From assembly GCA_964402115.1 (NCBI GenBank), contig CAYOBW010000311.1, positions 1 through 8,386 of the forward strand: a stretch of 8,386 nt of DNA, given 5' to 3'. Position 1 is the stretch's first letter; each line of letters opens with the position of its first letter. This document shows positions 1 to 5,455 of the stretch, piece by piece. The notes under the pieces were generated by a model. That model was not told the DNA's origin. It did not search any database and worked only from the letters and a program-made list of their open reading frames with translations. The DNA comes from CAYOBW01 sp964402115. GTDB lineage: Bacteria; Verrucomicrobiota; Kiritimatiellia; UBA8416; CAYOBW01. Both the position numbers and the translations under genes were made by a program.

Positions 1-497
1 CCGCGTGGGCGGCGCTCATTCCCGGCGCCGCGCGCGGACCGGCCAAACGTTGGCCGGCGGAGTCGTTCGCGGCTGTCGGCGCGGCGCTGGCGCGCGAGAC
101 CGGCGCGCGGCTGCTCGTGCTGGGCACGGGCGGGGAGGCGGAACTCTGCGCGGCCGTGGCCCGGGGCGTGGGCCCGGCGGCCCTGGATCTCTCGGGGCGG
201 ACTTCGCTGCCGGAAATGGTGGCCCTGCTGGCGGGGTGCCGGCTGGCGGTCACGAACGATAGCGGCGGCATGCACCTGGCGGCCGCCGCGGGCACGCGCG
301 TGGTGGCGGTTTTCGGCGTTACCGACCCGGCCAAAACCGGGCCGTTGGGCGAGGGGCACACCGTGATCGCACCGGACGGGGTGAACGGTTCGCGCGACGT
401 CGCGCGCGATTCGGAGGCCGCCCGGCGCGCCCTTGCGACCATTACCCCGGAGCGTGTGCTGGACGCCGCGCGCGCGGCGTGGGCGGGCACGGCCTGA
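1..497 (+). CDS. waaF: ADP-heptose:LPS heptosyltransferase (WaaF-like, GT9), 3' part
   Basis: The gene enters from the left edge in the frame that starts at base 3; about 164 residues to the TGA at 495-497 are visible, roughly the C-terminal half of a family usually near 340 residues. Family knowledge: GT9 enzymes add heptose from ADP-heptose to the inner core of lipopolysaccharide on the cytoplasmic face of the inner membrane. Seen here: PGAARGPAKRWP near the start of the fragment, the usual WaaF phosphate-binding stretch that opens the C-terminal nucleotide-binding domain, then NDSGGMHLAAAAGT and VFGVTDPAKTGPLG, the GT9 donor-site signature. Heptosyltransferase II fits better than I because of the GPAKRWP and TDPxxTGPLG stretches. 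The gene converges on the panE-like gene, with 40 bases between the stops. The family is very likely; the II-versus-I assignment is less certain because the N-terminal acceptor domain is missing. Confidence 0.88.
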   Translation, partial: AWAALIPGAARGPAKRWPAESFAAVGAALARETGARLLVLGTGGEAELCAAVARGVGPAALDLSGRTSLPEMVALLAGCRLAVTNDSGGMHLAAAAGTRVVAVFGVTDPAKTGPLGEGHTVIAPDGVNGSRDVARDSEAARRALATITPERVLDAARAAWAGTA

Positions 498-540
498 AGG
501 CGGGGGGCATGGTCAGGCCGGCCTGCTCGCGTCGCCTTCA
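495..540. terminator. Convergent nested inverted repeat spanning both stop codons, possible bidirectional terminator
   Basis: The 8-base sequence TGAAGGCG (495-502) is perfectly inverted as CGCCTTCA (533-540). The TGA of the heptosyltransferase gene and the TGA of the opposing reductase gene are therefore the outer ends of the stem. Between them lies a perfect 12-base palindrome, CAGGCCGGCCTG (514-525). There is no T-run on either side, so this is not a canonical intrinsic terminator. A hairpin barrier between two convergent genes is an inference from its position and symmetry. Confidence 0.4.
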
Positions 541-1536
541 CCGGCTCAGCTTGCCGTCCGCCACGGCCCGCCGCCCCCGCGGGCGCGGACCGGGCTGCGC
601 CTGCAGGAACTGGAGCGCCTGGTGCAGCAGGGCGAGGCGGGGCAGGGTGACGCGGGCAGCCGCCGCGGCCCGCAGCGGTTCGCCGTAGATGGACTCCACC
701 TCCATGGGCCGGCCGGCGTCGTAGTCGAGCTTCATGCTGGGGAGGTAGGGCTGCATGCGCTCGGTATCCGCCAGCATTTTCGCCACGAACGTGTCGGGGA
801 TGGACCGTCCCATGGCGGCGGCGCCGAGTTGCACTTCGTGCATGAGCGCTTCCACGAGCGCGCGGGCGGAAGGCTCCCGCACGAGGCGGTCGGTGGCCGT
901 GTTGAGCAGGACGGACAGGCCGTTGAACGGCATATTCCACGTGAGTTTCTTCCAACGCGCCAGCAGGAGGTCGTCCAGCAGTGTGATTTCCGTGCCCGCG
1001 GCGCGCAGGTCGGCGGCAACGCGCTGCATGGCCGGGGTGATGCCGGCGGACCGGTAGTCGGGCAGGTAGGCGCCGAGGGCGATGCTGCCGTAGTCCTGGT
1101 GCCGGACGTGGCCCGGTCCCACGCGGTTGGCGCAGAGGAAGCAGAGCCCGCCGAGGACCGACACGTGGCGCACGAGCGCCGCAACGGCAGGTTCGGCGTT
1201 CAGGCCGTTCTGGAGCATGACGACCGTGCCGCTTGTGCGCGTGATCCGCGGCAGGATATCGGCCAGCACGCCGTTCTGCGTGGTCTTCAAGGCGACCAGC
1301 ACGGTGTCGCAGGGGGGCATGTCGCCGGCATGGGCGTAGGCCTGGACCGCAGGCAGCACAATGTCGCCGTCCACCGAGTCCACCCGCAGCCCGTGGCGGC
1401 GCACGTGGGCGTAGTCGCGATGCAGCAGGAAGTGGACGGGATGCCCCGCCCGCTGCAGCCGTGCGCCATACAGCGTGCCGACGGCGCCGACGCCCACGAT
1501 GGCATAGGAACGCGCGGTTGAGGCGGGCACATCCAT
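538..1536 (-). CDS. panE: 2-dehydropantoate 2-reductase (ketopantoate reductase, PanE/ApbA family)
   Basis: 332 residues, a little longer than typical PanE (about 300). Family knowledge: it reduces ketopantoate to pantoate with NADPH in the cytoplasm, for pantothenate and coenzyme A. Seen: an N-terminal Rossmann domain with GVGAVG (residues 15-20), R40 at the end of the second strand where NADP phosphate is held, ALKTTQ with K84, and LQNGLN with N110. The C-terminal helical domain carries RWKKLTWNMPFNGLS (K197, N201 and N205 in the catalytic Lys-x3-Asn-x3-Asn spacing) and PSMKLDYDAGRPMEVE with S267 and E279, matching the substrate-binding Ser and Glu. The start lies 3 bases after the stop of the SdpI-like gene, so the two are probably cotranscribed and coupled; no strong ribosome site of its own is visible. 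The family also holds reductases of other 2-oxo acids, and no other pantothenate gene is in view, so the exact substrate is inferred. Confidence 0.87.
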   Translation of the reverse strand: MDVPASTARSYAIVGVGAVGTLYGARLQRAGHPVHFLLHRDYAHVRRHGLRVDSVDGDIVLPAVQAYAHAGDMPPCDTVLVALKTTQNGVLADILPRITRTSGTVVMLQNGLNAEPAVAALVRHVSVLGGLCFLCANRVGPGHVRHQDYGSIALGAYLPDYRSAGITPAMQRVAADLRAAGTEITLLDDLLLARWKKLTWNMPFNGLSVLLNTATDRLVREPSARALVEALMHEVQLGAAAMGRSIPDTFVAKMLADTERMQPYLPSMKLDYDAGRPMEVESIYGEPLRAAAAARVTLPRLALLHQALQFLQAQPGPRPRGRRAVADGKLSR

Positions 1537-1539
1537 GGC

Positions 1540-1878
1540 CTAGAGGGTCCGGGCATAGCGCCACGTGGCGTACACGGGAATCAGCACGATCAGCGGCAGG
1601 CAGCCCACGCCCAGCATGACGGCGGGGTGGCCGGTGAGGGTCAGGAAGAGGGTCAGCGTGCCGGCGAGCAGCAGCGGGACCGACCACCAGAACAGCCGGA
1701 TTCCACCGAAGCGGTTGATGCGCAGCCAGTTGGACTCTGACTCATACGCCTGGCGGAGCCGGAACCCGAACAGCCCGTTGCGTGGCACGCGACCGCGGAT
1801 CAGGGGGCGGGCGAGGAGCATGAAGACCAGCGCCACCGTGATGTTGCCTGCCCCCAGGGCCACACTTATAGGGTCCAT
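1540..1878 (-). CDS. SdpI/YhfL-like small integral membrane protein
   Basis: 112 residues. I chose the ATG at 1876-1878 because GGGAGG lies 5 bases upstream (complement of 1884-1889); the longer open frame upstream has no such site and runs through the promoter region. Three hydrophobic segments are visible at about residues 4-26, 62-82 and 86-107. The first loop carries VPRNGLFGFRLRQAY and a W-x-x-x-N-R-x-G-G pattern (W51, N55, R56), which is the SdpI-domain signature. In Bacillus subtilis SdpI is an immunity and signalling membrane protein against the SdpC toxin. Most stand-alone homologues, including this one, lie far from any toxin gene and have no known role. Here it is the first gene of a two-gene unit with the PanE-like reductase. 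The family call is good; no function should be assumed. Confidence 0.75.
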   Translation of the reverse strand: MDPISVALGAGNITVALVFMLLARPLIRGRVPRNGLFGFRLRQAYESESNWLRINRFGGIRLFWWSVPLLLAGTLTLFLTLTGHPAVMLGVGCLPLIVLIPVYATWRYARTL

Positions 1879-1883
1879 ACGTG

Positions 1884-1889
1884 CCTCCC
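1884..1889 (-). promoter_or_regulatory. Ribosome binding site of the SdpI-like gene
   Basis: GGGAGG on the minus strand, 5 bases before the ATG at 1876-1878. It decides the start: it supports a 112-residue protein over the much longer N-terminal extension that is open up to 2097. Confidence 0.75.
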
Positions 1890-1915
1890 ATGCCGCGTTT
1901 CGCCGCACGCCAGGT

Positions 1916-1944
1916 ACTCTGAAAGCGGATGGGCCGGCTGTCAA
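1916..1944 (-). promoter_or_regulatory. Candidate sigma70-type promoter for the SdpI-like/panE unit
   Basis: On the minus strand a perfect TTGACA (complement of 1939-1944) is followed after 17 bases by CAGAGT (complement of 1916-1921), which matches the -10 consensus at only 3 of 6 positions. Transcription would begin near 1908, leaving a leader of about 30 bases before the ATG at 1878. The perfect -35 and ideal spacing support it; the weak -10 keeps confidence moderate. For the opposite-facing EF-hand gene I found no convincing promoter in 1945-2047, only a small hairpin (GCCGTT 1989-1994 against AACGGC 2007-2012). Confidence 0.4.
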
Positions 1945-2047
1945 GCGGCGTATGCTTTGCTGAGCAATGCGTGCAATAAGCGCGGGCTGCCGTTCGTTAT
2001 TGGCCCAACGGCGTACCACGGGGGTCGCCGGCAAAGGTTCGGAAAGC

Positions 2048-2053
2048 AAGGAG
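2048..2053 (+). promoter_or_regulatory. Ribosome binding site of the EF-hand gene
   Basis: AAGGAG, 6 bases before the ATG at 2060-2062. It selects the start that gives a clean signal peptide, instead of the longer frame open from 1967, whose extra 31 residues have no signal-peptide character. Confidence 0.8.
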
Positions 2054-2059
2054 CAAAGC

Positions 2060-2569
2060 ATGAAGCGGTTGACGGTAACGGCGGCGGTGTTGAGCATGGC
2101 GGCGGTTGTGGCGATGGCGGAAGAGCCTCAGAAGCCGGCGCACGGCGAGGGTGGGCGTGGCGGTCCGGGCGGACGCGGTACGCCTGAGGAGCGTTTCGCG
2201 AAGGCCGATGCGAACGGTAACGGCGTGATCGAGAAGGAAGAGTTCAAGGGTCCTGCTGAGATGTTCACGAAGATCGATGCGGACAACAGCGGCACGCTGA
2301 CCAAGGAAGAGATGAAGGCGGCGCATGACAAGATGCAGGCGAATCGCCCGGGTTCCGAGGAGCGCTTCAAGGCCGCCGATAAGAACGCCGACGGCGTGTT
2401 GAGCAAGGACGAGTTCCCTGGCAATCCCGAGTCGTTCGACAAAATCGACGCGGACAAGGACGGCAAGCTGACCAAGGACGAGCTGAAGGCTGGTCGCGAG
2501 CGTCGCGGCGGCCCGCACGGCGAAGGCAAGCCGGAAGGCAAGCCGGAAGACAAGCCGGCCCAGCAATAA
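2060..2569 (+). CDS. Secreted four-EF-hand calcium-binding protein
   Basis: 169 residues. The N-terminus is a clear Sec signal peptide: MKR, a hydrophobic core to about residue 17, then AMA (18-20) before EE as the likely cleavage site. A Gly-rich linker (about 29-41) follows. Four canonical 12-residue EF loops begin at D50, D73, D107 and D130. Each has acidic, Asn or Ser ligands at positions 1, 3 and 5, Gly at 6, a hydrophobic residue at 8 and Glu at 12, so all four look competent to bind Ca2+. The two pairs are an internal duplication: residues 44-87 and 101-144 are identical at 26 of 44 positions. The C-terminus is a short charged tail of EGKP repeats. The protein is likely periplasmic or extracellular. 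There is no enzymatic domain, so its role (calcium buffering, scaffold or inhibitor) is unknown. The gene stands alone, with a strong terminator behind it. Confidence 0.88.
   Translation: MKRLTVTAAVLSMAAVVAMAEEPQKPAHGEGGRGGPGGRGTPEERFAKADANGNGVIEKEEFKGPAEMFTKIDADNSGTLTKEEMKAAHDKMQANRPGSEERFKAADKNADGVLSKDEFPGNPESFDKIDADKDGKLTKDELKAGRERRGGPHGEGKPEGKPEDKPAQQ
2522..2557 (+). repeat. 12-bp tandem repeat, three copies, coding for EGKP/EDKP
   Basis: The unit GAAGGCAAGCCG occurs at 2522-2533 and 2534-2545 exactly, and at 2546-2557 with two changes (GAAGACAAGCCG). It is in frame and gives the tail EGKP-EGKP-EDKP of the EF-hand protein. Because the unit is a multiple of three, copy-number change by slippage would lengthen or shorten the tail without a frameshift. 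Confidence 0.85.
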
Positions 2570-2612
2570 GGACACGCGGCGGGCGATTGCTCGCTTGTGT
2601 TTGAGCTGAACG

Positions 2613-2650
2613 AAAGGCCCGTCCCGCAGGGGATGGGCCTTTCACTTTTT
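2613..2650 (+). terminator. Intrinsic terminator after the EF-hand gene
   Basis: AAAGGCCCGTCCC (2613-2625) pairs with GGGATGGGCCTTT (2630-2642): 13 pairs including one G-U, around the loop GCAG. A T-run follows at 2646-2650. It sits 44 bases past the stop of the EF-hand gene. The same stem also lies 33 bases beyond the stop of purN on the other strand, where it would be followed only by a short broken T stretch, so it may weakly serve both genes. Confidence 0.85.
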
Positions 2651-2675
2651 CAGGAAGACGGTGGTCCACCGGACA

Positions 2676-3320
2676 TCACGCGGGGGTGACGTGCACGCGG
2701 CGCCCCTCGACGCGCAGGCGGCCGGCGGCCATGAGCCGCAGGGCCTCGGGATAGGCCTGGTGCTCCTCGACCTGGATCCGGGCGTGGAGGCTGGCCGGGG
2801 TATCGTTGTCCAGAACCGGCACGGCGCGCTGGATAATCACGGGGCCCGTGTCGGTGCCGGCGTCCACGAGGTGCACGGTGCACCCCGCTACCTTGGCGCC
2901 GTAGGCGAGCGCCTGCTCCCACGAAGCCATGCCGGGGAAAGCCGGCAGCAGCGCCGGGTGGATGTTCAGGATGCGGTGGCGGAAGGCGGTGAGCAGTCCC
3001 TGCTTGACGATGCGCATGAATCCGGCCAGCACGACGACCTCGGCCCGGTAGCGCTCCAGCGTCTCCAGGTAGCGCGCCTCCGCGTCGCCGTCGAGCTTGG
3101 TTTTGAACGGCGCCGCGCTGATGAAGGCCGCCGGTACATTGTGCCTGCGGGCGCGTTCGAGAATGTAGGCATCCTCGACGTCGCTCAGCACGCAAACCAC
3201 GCGCGCCGGCAGGGTGCCGGCTTCGATCGCCTCCAGGATGGACTGGCAGTTGCTTCCCTTGCCCGACCCCAGCACCGCCACGCGCAGCGGCGTCTCGACA
3301 CTAATCGTTTCCCCGTTCAT
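2676..3320 (-). CDS. purN: Phosphoribosylglycinamide formyltransferase (GAR transformylase)
   Basis: 214 residues, the usual PurN length. It transfers a formyl group from 10-formyltetrahydrofolate to GAR, the third step of de novo purine synthesis, in the cytoplasm. Seen: LGSGKGSN (residues 17-24), the phosphate-binding loop; FMRIV (101-105); LNIHPALLPAFPG (118-130) with the catalytic N119 and H121; and GTDTGPVI (155-162) with the catalytic D157. The start is the ATG at 3318-3320, preceded by a G-run (AGGGGGGG-like) about 5 bases upstream. The frame stays open further upstream, but that part has no PurN similarity and runs through a large palindrome. It may be read from its own promoter, because 214 bases with a hairpin separate it from the upstream SDR gene. 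purC is in the same window but on the other strand, so the purine genes are dispersed rather than in one operon. Confidence 0.95.
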   Translation of the reverse strand: MNGETISVETPLRVAVLGSGKGSNCQSILEAIEAGTLPARVVCVLSDVEDAYILERARRHNVPAAFISAAPFKTKLDGDAEARYLETLERYRAEVVVLAGFMRIVKQGLLTAFRHRILNIHPALLPAFPGMASWEQALAYGAKVAGCTVHLVDAGTDTGPVIIQRAVPVLDNDTPASLHARIQVEEHQAYPEALRLMAAGRLRVEGRRVHVTPA

Positions 3321-3345
3321 GGCCGCCCCCCCTTGTTGCAGGGGC

Positions 3346-3375
3346 AACCTAGCACACTGCCTGCGCTTGCCGCAA
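3346..3375 (-). promoter_or_regulatory. Weak candidate promoter for purN
   Basis: On the minus strand TTGCGG (complement of 3370-3375) is followed after 18 bases by an extended -10, TGCTAGGTT, with hexamer TAGGTT at the complement of 3346-3351. Each hexamer matches the consensus at 3 of 6 positions. The leader would hold a 5-bp hairpin (GTTGC 3335-3339 against GCAAC 3344-3348) just before the start. This is plausible by position, not strong by sequence. Confidence 0.25.
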
Positions 3376-3422
3376 CAGGTTCGGCAGGGGCCTGGCAATG
3401 CATCGGTGACGCAGGGGGGGGC

Positions 3423-3498
3423 CATAACGGCGGGGACCGCCGTCTCCACGCCTCGTCGCCTGCCCGCGCAATGGAGACGGCCGTCCCCGGCCGTTATG
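3423..3498. repeat. Large nested inverted repeat between the SDR gene and purN
   Basis: The 26 bases at 3423-3448 are the reverse complement of the 27 bases at 3472-3498, with 25 pairs, one C-C mismatch (3438/3482) and one bulged G (3490). The loop is 23 bases (3449-3471). Each arm is itself palindromic: the left arm holds ACGGCGG-GGA-CCGCCGT and the right arm ACGGCC-GTCCCC-GGCCGT, so one long hairpin or two small ones could form. No T-run follows on either strand. It lies 36 bases after the stop of the minus-strand SDR gene. Possibilities are a REP- or MITE-like dispersed element, an mRNA 3'-end stabiliser or a Rho-assisted terminator. The rest of the 3321-3534 gap holds only the weak purN promoter and leader. 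Confidence 0.8.
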
Positions 3499-3534
3499 TG
3501 CAAGGGAAGCCCCCTCTGAGGCCTGACGGGTTCT

Positions 3535-4548
3535 CTACAGCCACCCGTGCTCCCGGTACCAGCGGGTGGTGCTGATGAGGCCGGTTTCGTTCGTGTAGCC
3601 CGGGACGAAACCCAGGACGTCGCGCAGCTTTCGCGTGTCGAAGGCGCGGTCCTTGGTGAAAAAGGCGACACGGCGTCGGTAGAGTGGGGGCTCGATGCGG
3701 AGCGGTCGACAGATCCACTCGCAGGCTGCTGCCGCCGCGAAGAACGGCCACGCCGGCAGACGTACGACGCGCAGCGGGCGCCCCAGCTCCCGCGCCACCA
3801 CGCGGCCGATCTCCGGCAGCGCGATGGGCTCCGTGTTGCCGCAGATGAACGCTTCGCCGAGCGCCGCGGGGTGGACGGCGGCCGTCAGCAGGGCGTCGGT
3901 GAGATCGTCCACGTGAATCAGGTGATAGAGCGAGCGGCCCCGCCCGAGGATGAAGAACACGGGCCGCGCCGCCATCCGGAAGAGCTTCAGCAGGCGGCGG
4001 TCGCCCGGGCCCATGATGGCGGCGGGACGGATGACGGTGTAGGGCAGGGCCGTGGCGCGGGCGTGGGCGTGCAACCACTGCTCGGCTTCCGCCTTTGTCG
4101 CCTGGTAGGCGTCGCCCGGGGCAAAGGGTGCGCTTTCGTCCGCCGGTCCCCCCTCGATGTGCCCGTGCACGCCGACGGTCGAGACGTGCACGAAGCGTTG
4201 GAAGCCGGGCGTGGCTGCCGCCCGGGCGGCCAGCAGCTGCGTGCTTTCGATGTGCACCTTGCGGAAGTAGTCGGGCGAACTCCGGCCCTGCCGGTAGCCG
4301 GTCGCCAGGTGGAAAATGAAGACGGCCCCCTCGGCGGCGTGCGCCACGACGGCTGGGTCGTACACGTCGCCGCGCACCCACTCGATGGGCAGACCGGCCA
4401 GCGGGGCGGTGTCCGAGGTCGGGCGCGCAATCGCCCGCACGCGCATGCCCGCCGCGCACAGCTTGCGCGTCAGGACCGCGCCCGTAAAACCGGTGGCGCC
4501 GGTCACGAGGACCGTGGCGCCGGCTGGCAGCGCGCACCGTGCGTTCAC
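3535..4548 (-). CDS. NAD(P)-dependent epimerase/dehydratase, extended SDR, 3-beta-HSD-like
   Basis: 337 residues. The start is the GTG at 4546-4548: GGAGG lies 7 bases upstream and the GTG overlaps the TGA of the methyltransferase gene (GTGA), so translation is probably coupled. The frame is open further upstream, but inside the methyltransferase. Seen: the Rossmann motif GATGFTG (residues 17-23), GDVYDP (60-65) near the adenine pocket, HLATGY (80-85), the catalytic S123/T124 and YQATK (Y148, K152), then RPAAIMGPGD (174-183) and HVDDLTDAL (212-220). This is a complete extended short-chain dehydrogenase active site. The closest families are the 3-beta-hydroxysteroid dehydrogenase-like and dihydroflavonol reductase-like SDRs, whose bacterial members act on sugars nucleotides, sterol-like or polyketide substrates. 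The substrate cannot be read from the sequence. It likely works on the same pathway as the coupled methyltransferase. Confidence 0.85.
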   Translation of the reverse strand: MNARCALPAGATVLVTGATGFTGAVLTRKLCAAGMRVRAIARPTSDTAPLAGLPIEWVRGDVYDPAVVAHAAEGAVFIFHLATGYRQGRSSPDYFRKVHIESTQLLAARAAATPGFQRFVHVSTVGVHGHIEGGPADESAPFAPGDAYQATKAEAEQWLHAHARATALPYTVIRPAAIMGPGDRRLLKLFRMAARPVFFILGRGRSLYHLIHVDDLTDALLTAAVHPAALGEAFICGNTEPIALPEIGRVVARELGRPLRVVRLPAWPFFAAAAACEWICRPLRIEPPLYRRRVAFFTKDRAFDTRKLRDVLGFVPGYTNETGLISTTRWYREHGWL

Positions 4549-5366
4549 GGCCGCCCCTCCGCCCGCAGTTGCGCCGTCAGGATCACCGGTGAGCCGAAGA
4601 GGGCGTTGAGGCCGAGCGCACGTGAGACCGCCTCGGCCGCCTGCGAGAGGGGACGGCAGCGCAGGGCGCGGTGCAGCACCATGGGGAGGAAGAACTGACC
4701 GCACCGTCGGGTTATTGAAAAGCCGTTACTGTCAAACGAGTTGCGAACTTCCCGGTCGCTGAATAACCGCCACGTGCGCGTGTTGCCTTCCAGCTTCTGC
4801 TTGGCGCCGAAGAGCGCGGGTGCGACGCAGTTCAAGCTGCGGCGGGTCGGGTAGTCCACCACCACCGTGTGGCGGGCCACCCGGCACAGCTCGCCTACCA
4901 GCCGTTCCCACTGTGCGCAGTGGGGCAGGAGCCGGAACGACAGCACGGCGTCGAAGGCCAGGTCCGGAAAGGGCAGGGCGATGACGTTGCCGGTCACGAA
5001 CGCGCAGGCGCCGCTGGTCAGCAGGGGGGCAAGACGATGGGCGCAGCAGGCGTCGCTGCCGATGACGGTCACCGCATAGCCTGCCGCAGCCAGTGGGCCG
5101 GCGAGCTGTCCGTGACCTCCACCCACGTCGAGGACGGTATGCACCGGGCTGGGGCTGCGGCGCAGCCCGTCGAGCGCCAGGCGGGTCTGTGTGTCCAGCA
5201 TCCAGGCGCCGACCGGACCGGCGAAGCGGCTGGCATAGTCGTCCGAGGAGGTGGCAATGTCCGCCGTCTCCGGGTAGGGAATCCTGGTCTGGTTCGTTAC
5301 CGCGCTCACGTGCCGGGTAGTGTGGCAGAGGGACGGGACACGTGGCAATAGATTTTGAGTTGCCAT
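4545..5366 (-). CDS. Class I SAM-dependent methyltransferase (UbiE/Methyltransf_11 type)
   Basis: 273 residues. Seen: motif I VLDVGGGHG (residues 78-86) that holds S-adenosylmethionine, an acidic D105 after the second strand (VIGSD), GNVIALPFPDLAFDAVLSF (126-144) covering motifs II and III of UbiE-like enzymes, and LPHCAQWERLVGELCRVAR as the following strand-helix unit. The first 40 residues show no conserved feature. The ATG at 5364-5366 has no good ribosome site and would have a very short leader from the candidate promoter, so a later start (GTG at 5307-5309) is possible. The gene overlaps the SDR gene downstream by 4 bases and is divergent from nrdR. The methyl acceptor is unknown; a small molecule or lipid is likelier than DNA or protein from the family. 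The fold is confident, the role is not. Confidence 0.82.
   Translation of the reverse strand: MATQNLLPRVPSLCHTTRHVSAVTNQTRIPYPETADIATSSDDYASRFAGPVGAWMLDTQTRLALDGLRRSPSPVHTVLDVGGGHGQLAGPLAAAGYAVTVIGSDACCAHRLAPLLTSGACAFVTGNVIALPFPDLAFDAVLSFRLLPHCAQWERLVGELCRVARHTVVVDYPTRRSLNCVAPALFGAKQKLEGNTRTWRLFSDREVRNSFDSNGFSITRRCGQFFLPMVLHRALRCRPLSQAAEAVSRALGLNALFGSPVILTAQLRAEGRP
4556..4560 (-). promoter_or_regulatory. Ribosome binding site deciding the GTG start of the SDR gene
   Basis: GGAGG on the minus strand, 7 bases before the GTG at 4546-4548, inside the last codons of the methyltransferase gene. Together with the GTGA stop-start overlap it fixes the start and rejects the ATG-initiated extension open to 4704. 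Confidence 0.8.
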
Positions 5367-5388
5367 CGGCAGGCGGAAGCCCTATAGT
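5360..5388 (+). promoter_or_regulatory. Sigma70-type promoter for the nrdR operon
   Basis: TTGCCA (5360-5365, 5 of 6 to consensus) is separated by exactly 17 bases from TATAGT (5383-5388, 5 of 6 to consensus). Transcription would begin near 5395, about 60 bases before the nrdR ATG. The -35 covers the start codon of the divergent methyltransferase gene and the -10 overlaps a candidate minus-strand -10. I see no convincing NrdR-box pair here. Confidence 0.6.
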
Positions 5389-5392
5389 AGCA
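5384..5392 (-). promoter_or_regulatory. Extended -10 for the methyltransferase/SDR unit
   Basis: The minus strand reads TGCTACTAT (complement of 5384-5392): a TG-n extension and a TACTAT hexamer matching the consensus at 5 of 6 positions. No -35 is found at 16-18 bases (ACCACC at 17). Transcription would start about 10 bases before the ATG at 5366, leaving almost no leader, which agrees with the lack of a ribosome site. The element shares its bases with the nrdR -10 on the other strand. Confidence 0.35.
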
Positions 5393-5455
5393 AACAGTTA
5401 GGTGTTGGTGGTTCCCGCCGGGGCCGTTTGGGCTGGCAGGCAGTGGGGGATTGGC

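Noticed and set aside
433..1521. A 362-codon plus-strand frame over the reductase gene
   Set aside because: It is the complement of a clear PanE-family gene and reads as low-complexity Arg/Gly/His-rich sequence without motifs.
1540..1878. An Sdp toxin-immunity system around the SdpI-like gene
   Set aside because: No SdpC-like toxin, processing gene or ArsR-type regulator is nearby; the neighbour is a metabolic reductase.
1997..2575. A 192-codon minus-strand frame rich in Leu and Arg over the EF-hand gene
   Set aside because: The plus strand has a ribosome site, signal peptide, four EF loops and a terminator; the antisense product is an artefact of repeated codons.
2661..3575. A 304-codon plus-strand frame over purN
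   Set aside because: Antisense shadow of purN, whose catalytic N119, H121 and D157 are all present on the minus strand.
3547..4698. A 383-codon plus-strand frame over the SDR gene
   Set aside because: Antisense shadow of a complete extended SDR with Rossmann and YxxxK motifs; its own translation shows no family.
5402..5455. An earlier GTG start for nrdR at 5402
   Set aside because: It would add 18 residues before the conserved M-x-C-P start, has no ribosome site, and lies only a few bases after the predicted transcription start.
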